A DNA stretch of 64,000 bases from positions 3,906,001 through 3,970,000 of the forward strand of contig NZ_CP030050.1 in NCBI RefSeq assembly GCF_015291705.1, given 5' to 3'. Positions 52,323 through 60,849 of the stretch are shown in pieces. A model generated the notes under the pieces. That model ran no database searches, was not told the DNA's origin, and saw nothing but the letters and a program-made list of their open reading frames with translations. The translations under genes were made by a program, and so were the position numbers. This stretch comes from Bradyrhizobium arachidis (GTDB lineage: Bacteria > Pseudomonadota > Alphaproteobacteria > Rhizobiales > Xanthobacteraceae). Numbering within the stretch: position 1 is the stretch's first letter; the number at the start of each line of letters is the position of its first letter.

Positions 52323-53965
52323 CGAGCTGGCAGAACAACCGTGCCGCGCGCGATGCGCGCATCGGAGCCGGCGCCGGGCTCGCGCGCGGCAAGGTCGTGG
52401 CGGCGCACGATGCCACGCGGCTGCTGGAGGCGGTGATCAGGCCGGGCGACCGGGTTTGCCTCGAGGGTGACAACCAGAAGCAGGCCGATCTGCTCAGCCG
52501 CGCGCTGCTCGCCGTCGATCTCGCGAAGGTCAACGATCTGCACATGGTGCAGTCCGGCGTCGTTCTTGCCGAGCATCTGGACCTGTTCGACCGCGGCGTC
52601 GCCAAGCGCCTCGATTATGCTTATTCCGGGCCACAATCGGCGCGCATCGCCCGCATGCTGTTCGGCGGCAAGATCGAGCTCGGCGCGGTCCACACCTATC
52701 TCGAACTTTTCGCCCGCTACTTCATCGACCTGACGCCGCACGTCGCCTTGATCGCCGCCGTCAGCGCCGACCGCGAGGGCAATCTCTACACCGGTCCGAA
52801 CACCGAGGACACGCCGACCGTGGTGGAGGCCACCGCCTTCAAGGACGGCATCGTGATCGCGCAGGTCAACGAGATCGTCGAGACGGTGCCGCGGGTCGAC
52901 ATCCCGGCGGATCGCGTCCACTTCATCGTCAAGTCCGACAAGCCGTTCTTCGTCGAGCCGCTATTCACGCGCGATCCGGCCGCGATCACGGAAGGGCAGA
53001 TCCTGACCGCGATGCTCGCGATCAAGGGCATCTATGCGCCCTATGGCGTGCAGCGGCTCAATCACGGCATCGGCTTCAGCACGGCCGCGATCGAGCTTCT
53101 GCTGCCGACTTTTGGCGAGCGGCTTGGGCTAAAGGGCAGGATTGCAACCCATTTCGCTCTGAACCCGCATCCCGCGCTGATTCCAGCGATCGAGTCCGGC
53201 TGGGTGCGGCAGATCCATTCGTTCGGCTCGGAGGTCGGCATGGATGACTACATCCGCGCGCGATCTGACGTGTACTTCACCGGCCCCGACGGCTCGCTGC
53301 GCTCCAATCGCGCCTTCTGCCAGACCGCCGGTCTCTATGCCTGCGACATGTTCATCGGCTCCACCTTGCAGATCGATCTGCAGGGAAATTCATCGACCGT
53401 CACCGCCTCGCGCATTGCCGGGTTCGGCGGTGCGCCGAACATGGGAGCGGATGCCCGCGGGCGGCGTCATCCGAGCGAGCCCTGGCTGAAAGCGGGAGCC
53501 GAGGCCGATCCTGACGGCTCCGCATTGATGCGCCGCGGCCGCAAGCTGGTCGTGCAGATCGGCGAGACGTTCGGCGACAAGAACGTGCCGCTGTTCGTCG
53601 AGAAGCTCGACGCCATCGAGCTCGCGGAGAAGCTGAACCTCGAGCTCGCGCCGATCATGATCTACGGCGACGACGTCACGCATATCGTCACCGAGGAGGG
53701 CGTGGCCAACCTCCTGCTGTGCCGCACCGCGCAGGAGCGCGAGCAGGCCATCCGTGGTGTTGCGGGCTACACCGATGTCGGCCGTCGGCGGGACCACGGC
53801 GTGATTGCACGGCTGCGCGAGCGCGGGGTGATCCGCCGCCCGGAGGATCTCGGGATCAACCCGCTCGATGCGGATCGCAGCATGCTGGCGGCGCGGTCGA
53901 TCAAGGATCTCGTGCGCTGGTCCGGCGGCCTCTACGCGCCGCCCTCGAAATTCAGGAATTGGTGA
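52319..53965 (+). CDS. mdcA: Malonate decarboxylase subunit alpha (acetyl-S-ACP:malonate ACP transferase)
   Basis: 548 residues, normal length. AAGGAACAG precedes the ATG. The protein is a CoA-transferase-like subunit that swaps malonate for acetate on the acyl carrier MdcC, giving malonyl-S-ACP. Clear family stretches include RKVVVQIGETFGDKNVPLFVEKLDAIE-type C-terminal sequence and an N-terminal GDRVCLEGDNQKQAD. It is the first enzyme gene of a complete, tightly packed operon. Confidence 0.93.
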   Translation: MTSWQNNRAARDARIGAGAGLARGKVVAAHDATRLLEAVIRPGDRVCLEGDNQKQADLLSRALLAVDLAKVNDLHMVQSGVVLAEHLDLFDRGVAKRLDYAYSGPQSARIARMLFGGKIELGAVHTYLELFARYFIDLTPHVALIAAVSADREGNLYTGPNTEDTPTVVEATAFKDGIVIAQVNEIVETVPRVDIPADRVHFIVKSDKPFFVEPLFTRDPAAITEGQILTAMLAIKGIYAPYGVQRLNHGIGFSTAAIELLLPTFGERLGLKGRIATHFALNPHPALIPAIESGWVRQIHSFGSEVGMDDYIRARSDVYFTGPDGSLRSNRAFCQTAGLYACDMFIGSTLQIDLQGNSSTVTASRIAGFGGAPNMGADARGRRHPSEPWLKAGAEADPDGSALMRRGRKLVVQIGETFGDKNVPLFVEKLDAIELAEKLNLELAPIMIYGDDVTHIVTEEGVANLLLCRTAQEREQAIRGVAGYTDVGRRRDHGVIARLRERGVIRRPEDLGINPLDADRSMLAARSIKDLVRWSGGLYAPPSKFRNW

Positions 53966-53974
53966 GGACGGTCT

Positions 53975-54292
53975 ATGGAAGATCTCAGGTTTCAGCACAG
54001 GGTTCGCGCACCGGCCGGCGGCACCAGGAAGAGTGCGATCGTCGGCGTGGTCGCCTCGGGCAATCTGGAAGTGCTGGTGGAGCGTGTCCTGTCGGATGTG
54101 GAGTGCGCCCTCGACATCAAGACCGCGGCTACGGGCTTCGGTGAGGTGTGGACCGCCGTGATCGGCGATTTCGTCGAGCGCTATTCGCCTGGCGGGCTGA
54201 GATTCTCGATCAACGACGGCGGCGCGCGGCCCGACACGGTCTCGCTACGGCTGGCGCAGGCGGTGCGATTGATCGCGGAGGACGGCCGATGA
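53975..54292 (+). CDS. mdcC: Malonate decarboxylase acyl carrier protein subunit
   Basis: 105 residues. The prosthetic group (2'-(5''-phosphoribosyl)-3'-dephospho-CoA) should be on Ser28 in VVASGNLEV, the conserved site of MdcC and of citrate lyase CitD. GAGGACGG precedes the ATG. The stop overlaps mdcD by ATGA. It carries malonyl and acetyl groups between subunits. Confidence 0.92.
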   Translation: MEDLRFQHRVRAPAGGTRKSAIVGVVASGNLEVLVERVLSDVECALDIKTAATGFGEVWTAVIGDFVERYSPGGLRFSINDGGARPDTVSLRLAQAVRLIAEDGR

Positions 54293-55227
54293 CTGCACCG
54301 CTCAAGGGCATCACCCCGGCCGAACGCGCCCGCAGCACCAGCTTCTATGAAGCGTCGGCCCGCACCCGGCTGGAGCTGCTGCTCGATGCCGGCAGCTTCG
54401 TCGAATTCATCGGGCCGGAGCAGCGCGAGGTCAGTCCGCACTTGAAGATATTCGATCTTCCCGAGCAGTTCGACGACGGCATCGTCGTCGGCCACGGCCG
54501 GCTTGACGGATCGCTCGTGTTCGTCGCCGCACAGGAGGGCCGCTTTATGGGTGGTGCCTTCGGCGAGGTGCACGGCGCCAAGCTGACGGGATTGCTCCGC
54601 GCGGCGCACCAGATCGGCTCGATCCCCGTCCTGATCCTGTTCGATACCGGCGGCGTGCGGTTGCAGGAAGCCAATGCCGGCGAGCTCGCGATCGCCGAGA
54701 TCATGCGCGCGGTGATGGAGGCGCGCAGCGCCGGCGTGACGGTCATCGGCCTGATCGGCGGCAGGTCCGGATGCTATGGTGGCGGCGGCTTGATCGCAGG
54801 CTGCTGCTCGGCGCTCGCCGTCTCGGAGTCCGGGCGCATCGCGGTGTCGGGCCCCGAAGTGATCGAGACCAATCGCGGCGTCGAGGAGTTCGATTCCCGC
54901 GACCGTGCGCTGGTCTGGCGCACCATGGGCGGCAAGCATCGCCGGCTGCTCGGCGCCGCCGACGTCTTTGCCGACGACAATGTGCAGGATTTCCGCGAGG
55001 CCGCGCTGGAGCTGCTGAGCCTGGTCGGTCCGTTCGGTCTCGACAGCCTGAAGGCGGAGCAGGGGCGGCTTGCCGACCGGTTGCGCCGCTTCGGTGCCTG
55101 CGCCGATGCCGTCGATATCTGGACGGCGGAAGGCATCGCGCATGCCGAAACGGTTCCGGAACTGCCGGCCGATCAGTTCATTGCGCTCGCCGACAGGATC
55201 GGGAGGACCAGCCGTGACGCTCGATGA
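54289..55227 (+). CDS. mdcD: Malonate decarboxylase subunit beta
   Basis: 312 residues from the ATG overlapping the mdcC stop; the upstream open frame is not part of it. A carboxyltransferase-like fold is shown by LFDTGGVRLQEANAGE, GGRSGCYGGGGLIAG and VSGPEVIETNRG. With the gamma subunit it decarboxylates malonyl-S-ACP to acetyl-S-ACP. It overlaps mdcE by 14 bases. Confidence 0.92.
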   Translation: MTAPLKGITPAERARSTSFYEASARTRLELLLDAGSFVEFIGPEQREVSPHLKIFDLPEQFDDGIVVGHGRLDGSLVFVAAQEGRFMGGAFGEVHGAKLTGLLRAAHQIGSIPVLILFDTGGVRLQEANAGELAIAEIMRAVMEARSAGVTVIGLIGGRSGCYGGGGLIAGCCSALAVSESGRIAVSGPEVIETNRGVEEFDSRDRALVWRTMGGKHRRLLGAADVFADDNVQDFREAALELLSLVGPFGLDSLKAEQGRLADRLRRFGACADAVDIWTAEGIAHAETVPELPADQFIALADRIGRTSRDAR

Positions 55228-55936
55228 CATCATCACTGCGCTCTTCCCCGACGGACATGAGGTCAGGAACGACAAGGGCGTGCTGCTCGGTTCGGCGACG
55301 CTACGATCCGGCGCAAATATGCTCGTCCTCGGCGTCGCTGACCGGACCGCGCTCGGCGTTGACGAGGCGATCAGACTGTCCGGCCATGTGCTCAAGTCGA
55401 TCGACCGGGACAGCGGTCCGATCCTGGTGCTCGTCGACAGCGACAGCCAGCGCATGAGCAAGCGCGACGAGCTGCTCGGCCTGAACGAATTTCTCGCGCA
55501 TCTGGCGAAGGTGTTGATCCACGCGGACATGAACGGCCGCCCGACCATCGGCCTTCTCTACGGTCACTCGGCGGCAGGCGCGCTGCTTGCGACCGGACTT
55601 GCGACCCGCGTGCTGGTGGGGTTGCCCGGCGCCGATCCTGCGGTGATGGACCTGCCGTCGATGGCGAAGGTCACCAAACTGTCGATGGAAGCGCTGGAGG
55701 AGAAGGCGAGATCGACACCGGTGTTCGCTCCGGGCCTGTCCAATCTCGCGCAGATGGGCGCCGTCCACATGACGTGGAGCCATGCCGCCTCGCTCGCCGA
55801 TCAGCTGGAGGCGTTGCTGGCCGACATGCCGGCCGCGCGGGACGGGCGGGATGCGCTCGGCAAGGCGCGTGGTGGCCGGCTGAAGGCCGCCGATATCGCG
55901 GAGCGTGTTCGTGACCTCGCCCTGCAAGCACGTTGA
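55214..55936 (+). CDS. mdcE: Malonate decarboxylase subunit gamma
   Basis: 240 residues from a GTG at 55214 with GGGAGG upstream; the long frame before it is a shadow of mdcD. It carries the family motifs LVDSDSQRMSKRDE and YGHSAAGA. It forms the decarboxylase core with MdcD. The start lies inside mdcD, as in other mdc operons. Confidence 0.92.
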   Translation: MTLDDIITALFPDGHEVRNDKGVLLGSATLRSGANMLVLGVADRTALGVDEAIRLSGHVLKSIDRDSGPILVLVDSDSQRMSKRDELLGLNEFLAHLAKVLIHADMNGRPTIGLLYGHSAAGALLATGLATRVLVGLPGADPAVMDLPSMAKVTKLSMEALEEKARSTPVFAPGLSNLAQMGAVHMTWSHAASLADQLEALLADMPAARDGRDALGKARGGRLKAADIAERVRDLALQAR

Positions 55937-56591
55937 CCGGCCCGCAGGTCGTCACGACCTCGTCTTTGTCCGCCCGGAAGGATGGCGCGCGCTGCTCATT
56001 CCGCATGGCGATCTCGCGTGCGATCCCCTCGTTTTGCACTGGGCGGAGCTGGGATGGCCGACAATCAGGCGGCGCGCGCTGCCCTGCGAGACGACCGGCC
56101 TCGCTTTGGGTCTGCCTTTGCCTCCCTCTGCCGGTAAGAAGCGGCTCTCCCTTCTCGCCGGCCTCGGCGACATCGTCGCGATCGCGAGGCCGCCCTCGCT
56201 GCGGGAAGCGCGTGCATCCGCTCCGCAATGCTGGCGGCCTACGCTCGATCGGCTCGACGACCTCGCGCTTCGCCATTCGGTGCACGCGCGCGTGTTCGGC
56301 AGCCTCGCATGGGAGGCGCTGACTGGGCTTGACTACCTAACCGCCCGTTCGGATCTCGACCTCCTGTTCGAGATTCGCCCCGAAACCGATCTTGGTCGTC
56401 TCGTCGCCGATCTGGCTGCGATCGAGATCGAAGCACCGATGCGGCTCGATGGCGAGCTGATGCGCGCCGATGGCGCCGCGGTGAACTGGCGCGAATTCCA
56501 TGCCGGTGCGCGCGAGCTTCTGGTCAAGAGCATCGAGGGCGTGACCCTGCTCGGCAGGGACCGGTTCATTTCGGGAGCGACGGGATCATGA
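55911..56591 (+). CDS. mdcG: Phosphoribosyl-dephospho-CoA transferase (MdcG)
   Basis: 226 residues from a GTG at 55911 with GGAG seven bases upstream; a GTG at 55905 is an alternative. It is a nucleotidyltransferase-like enzyme with the metal-binding pattern SDLDLL near 142-147. It transfers the prosthetic-group precursor onto the Ser of MdcC. It overlaps mdcE at its start and mdcB at its stop. Confidence 0.9.
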   Translation: MTSPCKHVDRPAGRHDLVFVRPEGWRALLIPHGDLACDPLVLHWAELGWPTIRRRALPCETTGLALGLPLPPSAGKKRLSLLAGLGDIVAIARPPSLREARASAPQCWRPTLDRLDDLALRHSVHARVFGSLAWEALTGLDYLTARSDLDLLFEIRPETDLGRLVADLAAIEIEAPMRLDGELMRADGAAVNWREFHAGARELLVKSIEGVTLLGRDRFISGATGS

Positions 56592-57469
56592 TCACCGCAG
56601 CCTTGCGAGGCGCTGAACCGCTTACCCCGCGCCAGTCGCGAATTGGGTTCGATGTCTCCGCAATCGGCGACCTCGCGGCCGATTGCCTCGTCAAGGAGCT
56701 AGAAACCTGGCCGAAGCCGGGTCTTGTGAGCCACGTCGACAATGGCAGTCACGACGACATGGATGCCGGCACGTTCCGTCGCAGCGCCGCGGCGATCCGA
56801 CCTTATCTGCAGCGCCTTGCCGATGCGGGCGCGCTCGGCTGCGGTATGGGGCGGCTGCGGATCATCGGCCTGGAGGCGGAGCGCACGATGTTCGCGGCGA
56901 CCTCGGGGGTCAACACGCACCGCGGCGCGATCTTCGGGCTCGGTCTGCTCTGCGCGGCAGCCGGCGCGAAGGCCGGCGGTGTGGTCGATCCCGGGCTTGC
57001 GCTCGGCGATGTCGTGACGCGCCTGTGGGGCGACAGCATTCTCGACGGTCCGGTGCTGCTGCACAGCCATGGCAGCGCGGCTCGCCGCCGCTTTCGCGCC
57101 GGCGGCGCGCGCCTCGAGGCCGCGAGCGGATTTCCCAGTGTCTACCGGATCGGTTTGCCGGCCCTGCGAAGAGCGGCGCCTGTCGTGGCGGAAGATACGG
57201 AAGCCCCGCGGGTCGAGGCGTGCTTCGCCCTGATCGCATCCGTCGAGGACACCAACCTCCTGCATCGCGGCGGGCTCGATGGCCTTAGCTTTGCGCGTGA
57301 TGCGGCGCGTCGCTTCATCGCGTCAGGCGGCGTTCGTATGACCGGCTGGCGCGCCCGCGCACAATCGATCCACGACAGCTTCGTCGCCCGCCGTCTCAGC
57401 CCTGGTGGATCGGCCGACCTGCTCGCAATGACGCTCTTCGTCGACGCCCATGAGGGGCTGAACCCATGA
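56588..57469 (+). CDS. mdcB: Triphosphoribosyl-dephospho-CoA synthase (MdcB, CitG family)
   Basis: 293 residues. The CitG/MdcB motifs are present (WPKPGLVSHVDNGSHDDMD near 40-55, then a Gly-rich ALGCGMGRLR and THRGAIFGLG). It joins ATP and dephospho-CoA to make the prosthetic-group precursor used by MdcG. The order G then B differs from the Klebsiella order, as noted among the findings. Confidence 0.92.
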   Translation: MITAALRGAEPLTPRQSRIGFDVSAIGDLAADCLVKELETWPKPGLVSHVDNGSHDDMDAGTFRRSAAAIRPYLQRLADAGALGCGMGRLRIIGLEAERTMFAATSGVNTHRGAIFGLGLLCAAAGAKAGGVVDPGLALGDVVTRLWGDSILDGPVLLHSHGSAARRRFRAGGARLEAASGFPSVYRIGLPALRRAAPVVAEDTEAPRVEACFALIASVEDTNLLHRGGLDGLSFARDAARRFIASGGVRMTGWRARAQSIHDSFVARRLSPGGSADLLAMTLFVDAHEGLNP

Positions 57470-58416
57470 CGTCGAACGTCATCTTGATGGCGCTGGTGCC
57501 GGTGTTTTTCGTCCTGCTACTGGGGTTCGTTGCAGGCAAGGCTCGCATCGTCGACAACGGTCACGTCGAAGGGCTCAATGCGCTGGTGATGGATTTCGCC
57601 CTGCCGGCCTCGCTGTTCGCCGCGACCGCATCGGCCCCACGGGCTGGGATCACCGGGCAAGCTCCGGTCTTTCTCGTGTTCGGCGTGACGATGGTGGTCA
57701 TCTATCTCGCCTGGTACTGGTTCGAGCGCAGCTTCTTTGCAGTGACGAGGTCAGACGCGTCGGTGCAGGCTCTGACGGTCGGTTTCCCAAATCTTGCCGG
57801 CGTCGGTCTGCCGATCCTGTCGACCGTGCTCGGGCCGGCCGGTGTCGTCCCGGTCGCCGTTGCGCTCGCAACCGGCTCGATCCTGGTCAGCCCCCTGACG
57901 CTCGTGATCGTGGAGATGAGCACCGCCAAGACCCGCGGCGGCGATGCGCCATCGCAGCCGGTTCTGACGGCCGTGCGGCGCGCGCTCGCCAAGCCGGTGG
58001 TGTGGGCACCCGCGCTCGGCGTGGTGTTCTCGTTGTCCGGCATGACTCTCGATCCACTTGTCCATGCCTCTCTCACTCTGATCGGGAGCGCGGCCGCAGG
58101 CGTTGCCCTGTTCCTGACCGGTCTCGTTCTGTCGGCCCAGGCGCTTCGCCTCGATTGGAGAGTGGTTGCCGCAACGGGAGCAGCGGACGTCATGCGTCCA
58201 TTGCTGGCCGTCGCAATTGTCTACGGCTTTCACCTCGCACCCGATGTCGCGAAGACGGCAATTCTGCTCGCGGCATTGCCTTCGGGCTTCTTCGGCATTT
58301 TGTTTGCCGTCAATTACCGGCTGGACTCCGCGACGGTCGGCTCCATGGTCATCGCCAGCACCGGATTCAGCGTCGTGACCCTGGCGATTGCGATTGCATT
58401 GTTCTTTCCTCGTTAG
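57466..58416 (+). CDS. mdcF: AEC-family malonate transporter (MdcF)
   Basis: 316 residues with about ten hydrophobic helices and the auxin-efflux-carrier fold features (GFPNLAGVGLPI in the middle). The ATG overlaps the mdcB stop. MdcF of Klebsiella is an AEC-type malonate carrier, so malonate uptake is the expected role. The alternative two-gene MdcLM transporter is not present. Confidence 0.88.
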   Translation: MTSNVILMALVPVFFVLLLGFVAGKARIVDNGHVEGLNALVMDFALPASLFAATASAPRAGITGQAPVFLVFGVTMVVIYLAWYWFERSFFAVTRSDASVQALTVGFPNLAGVGLPILSTVLGPAGVVPVAVALATGSILVSPLTLVIVEMSTAKTRGGDAPSQPVLTAVRRALAKPVVWAPALGVVFSLSGMTLDPLVHASLTLIGSAAAGVALFLTGLVLSAQALRLDWRVVAATGAADVMRPLLAVAIVYGFHLAPDVAKTAILLAALPSGFFGILFAVNYRLDSATVGSMVIASTGFSVVTLAIAIALFFPR

Positions 58417-58425
58417 GCAGCGACC

Positions 58426-59364
58426 ATGACGCTCGCGATTCTGTGCTCGGGACAGGGCAGGCAGCACCGGGAGATGTTCGCCCTCACAGGCGATGCGCCG
58501 GAAGCCGCGCACCTGTTTGCGCACGCCGCGACATTGCTGGGCGGCAAGGATCCGCGCGATTTCGTCGGCACAGAGCCCGACGAGGCACTGCATCGCAACC
58601 GCGCCGGTCAGATTCTGTGTACCGTGCAGGCGCTGGCCGCTGCAGCCGCGCTCGGCGATGCCATCCCATGCGGTGTGATCATTGCCGGTTACAGCGTCGG
58701 CGAGATCGCGGCCTGGAGCATCGGCGGCCTGTTCGATGCGACCGTCGCGCTCGATCTCGTGGTACGCCGTGCGGAGGCCATGGATGCAGCCACGCGTGCC
58801 GGCGACGGGCTGATCTTCGTCCGCGGTCTTCGGCGAGAAGAGCTCGATCGCCTTTGCGAGCGCTACGATGCCGCGATCGCCATTGTTAATCCGGGCGATG
58901 CCTTTGTCATCGGCGGTGGGCGTGAGGCGCTGGACGGGATTGCCGCAGAAGCGCGGGCGATGCACGCTGCAAGGATCGTCGTGTTGCCGGTCGAGGTCGC
59001 CTCGCACACCAGGCGGCTCGCCGGAGCCTCCGCCGTATTTCGTGAAGTCCTGGGTAGCGTGCCGGTGGTGTTCCCGCCCAGGACCGGCGGGCGCATTCTG
59101 AGCGGGATCGATGCCGCTCCGGTCGTCTCGCTCGAGAGCGGCCTCGACAAGCTTGCCGCGCAGATCTCGCACACCGTGCAATGGGCCGATTGCCTGCAAG
59201 CGTGCGTCGAAGCCGGCGCGACAGGATTTCTCGAGCTCGGTCCGGGGCACGCGCTGAGCGCGATGGTTGCGGGCATCGACACCGGACTGTCGGCGCGCTC
59301 GCTGGATGATTTCAGAAGTATGCAGGGCGTGCGCGGCTGGATCGCGCACCACCTCGGCGCCTAG
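58426..59364 (+). CDS. mdcH: Malonyl-CoA:ACP transacylase (MdcH)
   Basis: 312 residues of the FabD fold. The start motif CSGQGRQ is near 7-13, nucleophile Ser90 is in GYSVGE, and a His lies in the second half (VASHTRRL). The usual GHSxG is GYSxG here, which may be a family trait of MdcH. It charges the carrier with malonyl from malonyl-CoA to start the cycle. It is the last operon gene. Confidence 0.9.
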   Translation: MTLAILCSGQGRQHREMFALTGDAPEAAHLFAHAATLLGGKDPRDFVGTEPDEALHRNRAGQILCTVQALAAAAALGDAIPCGVIIAGYSVGEIAAWSIGGLFDATVALDLVVRRAEAMDAATRAGDGLIFVRGLRREELDRLCERYDAAIAIVNPGDAFVIGGGREALDGIAAEARAMHAARIVVLPVEVASHTRRLAGASAVFREVLGSVPVVFPPRTGGRILSGIDAAPVVSLESGLDKLAAQISHTVQWADCLQACVEAGATGFLELGPGHALSAMVAGIDTGLSARSLDDFRSMQGVRGWIAHHLGA

Positions 59365-59420
59365 AGCTGGCCGGTTCCGGACAGGTGATGCCGTCGATCG
59401 CGCTACGTTGTCGAAAAAAA

Positions 59421-59449
59421 GGGGCCGTCCTTTGGGGGAGGACGGCCCC
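59421..59449. terminator. Strong terminator between mdcH and the AraC gene
   Basis: A perfect 11-base stem GGGGCCGTCCT/AGGACGGCCCC (59421-59431 with 59439-59449), loop of seven. On the minus strand it is followed by seven T, so it is a canonical end for the AraC transcript. On the plus strand the T tract is missing, so it ends the mdc operon only weakly. A second dyad GGTGACT/AGTCACC lies at 59488-59511. Confidence 0.75.
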
Positions 59450-59584
59450 AAAATGCTCGGATGCCCAGGGAGGAGAGAGGCTCGAGCGGTGACTTGGGGG
59501 TCTCAGTCACCTAACATGCACACTATCGCCGATCCCGCAGCAGAAGTATTTCACGAACCCCGGCTATTTCCCATTTCGCATGAT

Positions 59585-60601
59585 TCACGCGAAGTCCACG
59601 GGCAACACGCGCGACATCGTCTTCGATGTCGAAGCCGGATCAGCGCCGGTGAGCCTGGACGAAGCCGACGCATTCCGGCTGGTGCACCGCCACCGCGCGG
59701 GAGTGTCACCCGTGATCCGCTTGAAGACGGTCGAGAAATGAGCCTGCGTGCAGAAGCCGACGATGAGTGCCACCTCGGCCAACGCCGTGTCGGTGTTCGA
59801 TAGCAGCGATTTCGCGCGCTCGATGCGCTGATGCAGCAGATACTCGCGCGGCCGATATCCGGTCGCGGCGCGGAACTGGGCCGCGAAATGCATCCGGGAC
59901 AGTCCCGCGACCTTGGCAAGCTCGGAGAGGCTGATGCAGTGGTCGAAATGTGTCCCGACATATTCCTCGACGCGCCGCAGCCGCCATTTCGGCAAGGCAT
60001 TGACTCTCGCGTGTGGCAGCTCGCGCCGGGCAAGGTGCATGGCCAGCGTCTTCCCGATGCAGCGCGCGAATTCGCGGTCGGCCGAATGACCGCGTTCGGT
60101 CAGCGCTTTCGCAAGCTGCTCGGCGAAGGGATCACGAAGCAGGATCAGGTCGTTGAGGCCCTCATGCGAGGCAGATCCTGCTCCGGGTCGAAGAGGCGGA
60201 AAATAACTGCTGGCCGAGACATGGAAGTGCAGGAAATCGCACGGTGCGTGGAACTGCGCACTGAGCTGCTGCGATGGCGCGCCGATATACAACGAGCCGG
60301 CCGGCATGACACCGTCGAAGATGGTGTGACGGCCTCTGGTCAGCTTGACGCGGGTCGTCTTCAAGGCGATCGCGAAGAAATAGCGGTCGATGGGCGTCGT
60401 GGCCTCTTCGTGCGTTATGCCTGTTTGAGCACAGGTCCAGCGCGAGATCGCGATGTCGTCTGATGCAGTGCCGGTCCGTTGGCCGGGCTGCCGCCACCTT
60501 CGTTCGAGGGGAAACGCGCGGGTCTCCCGCGGGGAATCGGAGTTGCGACGGTTGGGTTGATACGTCGACCAGGCACCGGCCGCTTGCATATCGGTGAGCA
60601 T
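59585..60601 (-). CDS. AraC-family transcriptional regulator
   Basis: 338 residues. The C-terminal AraC DNA-binding domain (about 210-315) has two helix-turn-helix units, ISLSELAKVAGLSRMHFAAQF and ALAEVALIVGFCTQAHFSTVFK, with G-x-TP-x-R after. The N-terminal half (about 50-190) is a sensing domain without a clear family match; YFFAIALKTTRV and FHFHVS-like stretches hint at a cupin-like fold. It is convergent with the mdc operon and upstream, on the same strand, of the efflux operon end, so a target cannot be chosen by place alone. Confidence 0.87.
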   Translation of the reverse strand: MLTDMQAAGAWSTYQPNRRNSDSPRETRAFPLERRWRQPGQRTGTASDDIAISRWTCAQTGITHEEATTPIDRYFFAIALKTTRVKLTRGRHTIFDGVMPAGSLYIGAPSQQLSAQFHAPCDFLHFHVSASSYFPPLRPGAGSASHEGLNDLILLRDPFAEQLAKALTERGHSADREFARCIGKTLAMHLARRELPHARVNALPKWRLRRVEEYVGTHFDHCISLSELAKVAGLSRMHFAAQFRAATGYRPREYLLHQRIERAKSLLSNTDTALAEVALIVGFCTQAHFSTVFKRITGDTPARWRCTSRNASASSRLTGADPASTSKTMSRVLPVDFA

Positions 60602-60849
60602 TGTTTGTCCCGTCTCTTGGATTCGGCTGCCGTCTTGGCGGCGGCCAAATGCAAATGGTCCATGCTCAACGATAGGTGCGATTTCACCGCGAGGCTCGTT
60701 AAGGAAGCTTAAGCGGTATTAGATTTTGCAAATGCGATAGGTGCGACCGCATGTCGCAAAAAGGTCAATTGAACCAAAGGGATCAGATGGTTGCGTTGTG
60801 AGGTCGGATGTTGCCGCGGACGGTGTCCGGCGATGGGTACACGCCTGAT

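Noticed and set aside
59488..59511. Dyad GGTGACT/AGTCACC as a separate terminator
   Set aside because: It is a 7-base stem with a 10-base loop and no T tract; the canonical terminator at 59421-59449 already explains this region.
60742..60758. Hairpin TGCGAC-CGCAT-GTCGCA between the AraC and HlyD genes
   Set aside because: The A run after it is on the wrong side to end the minus-strand AaeA transcript; it could be an operator, but nothing supports that.
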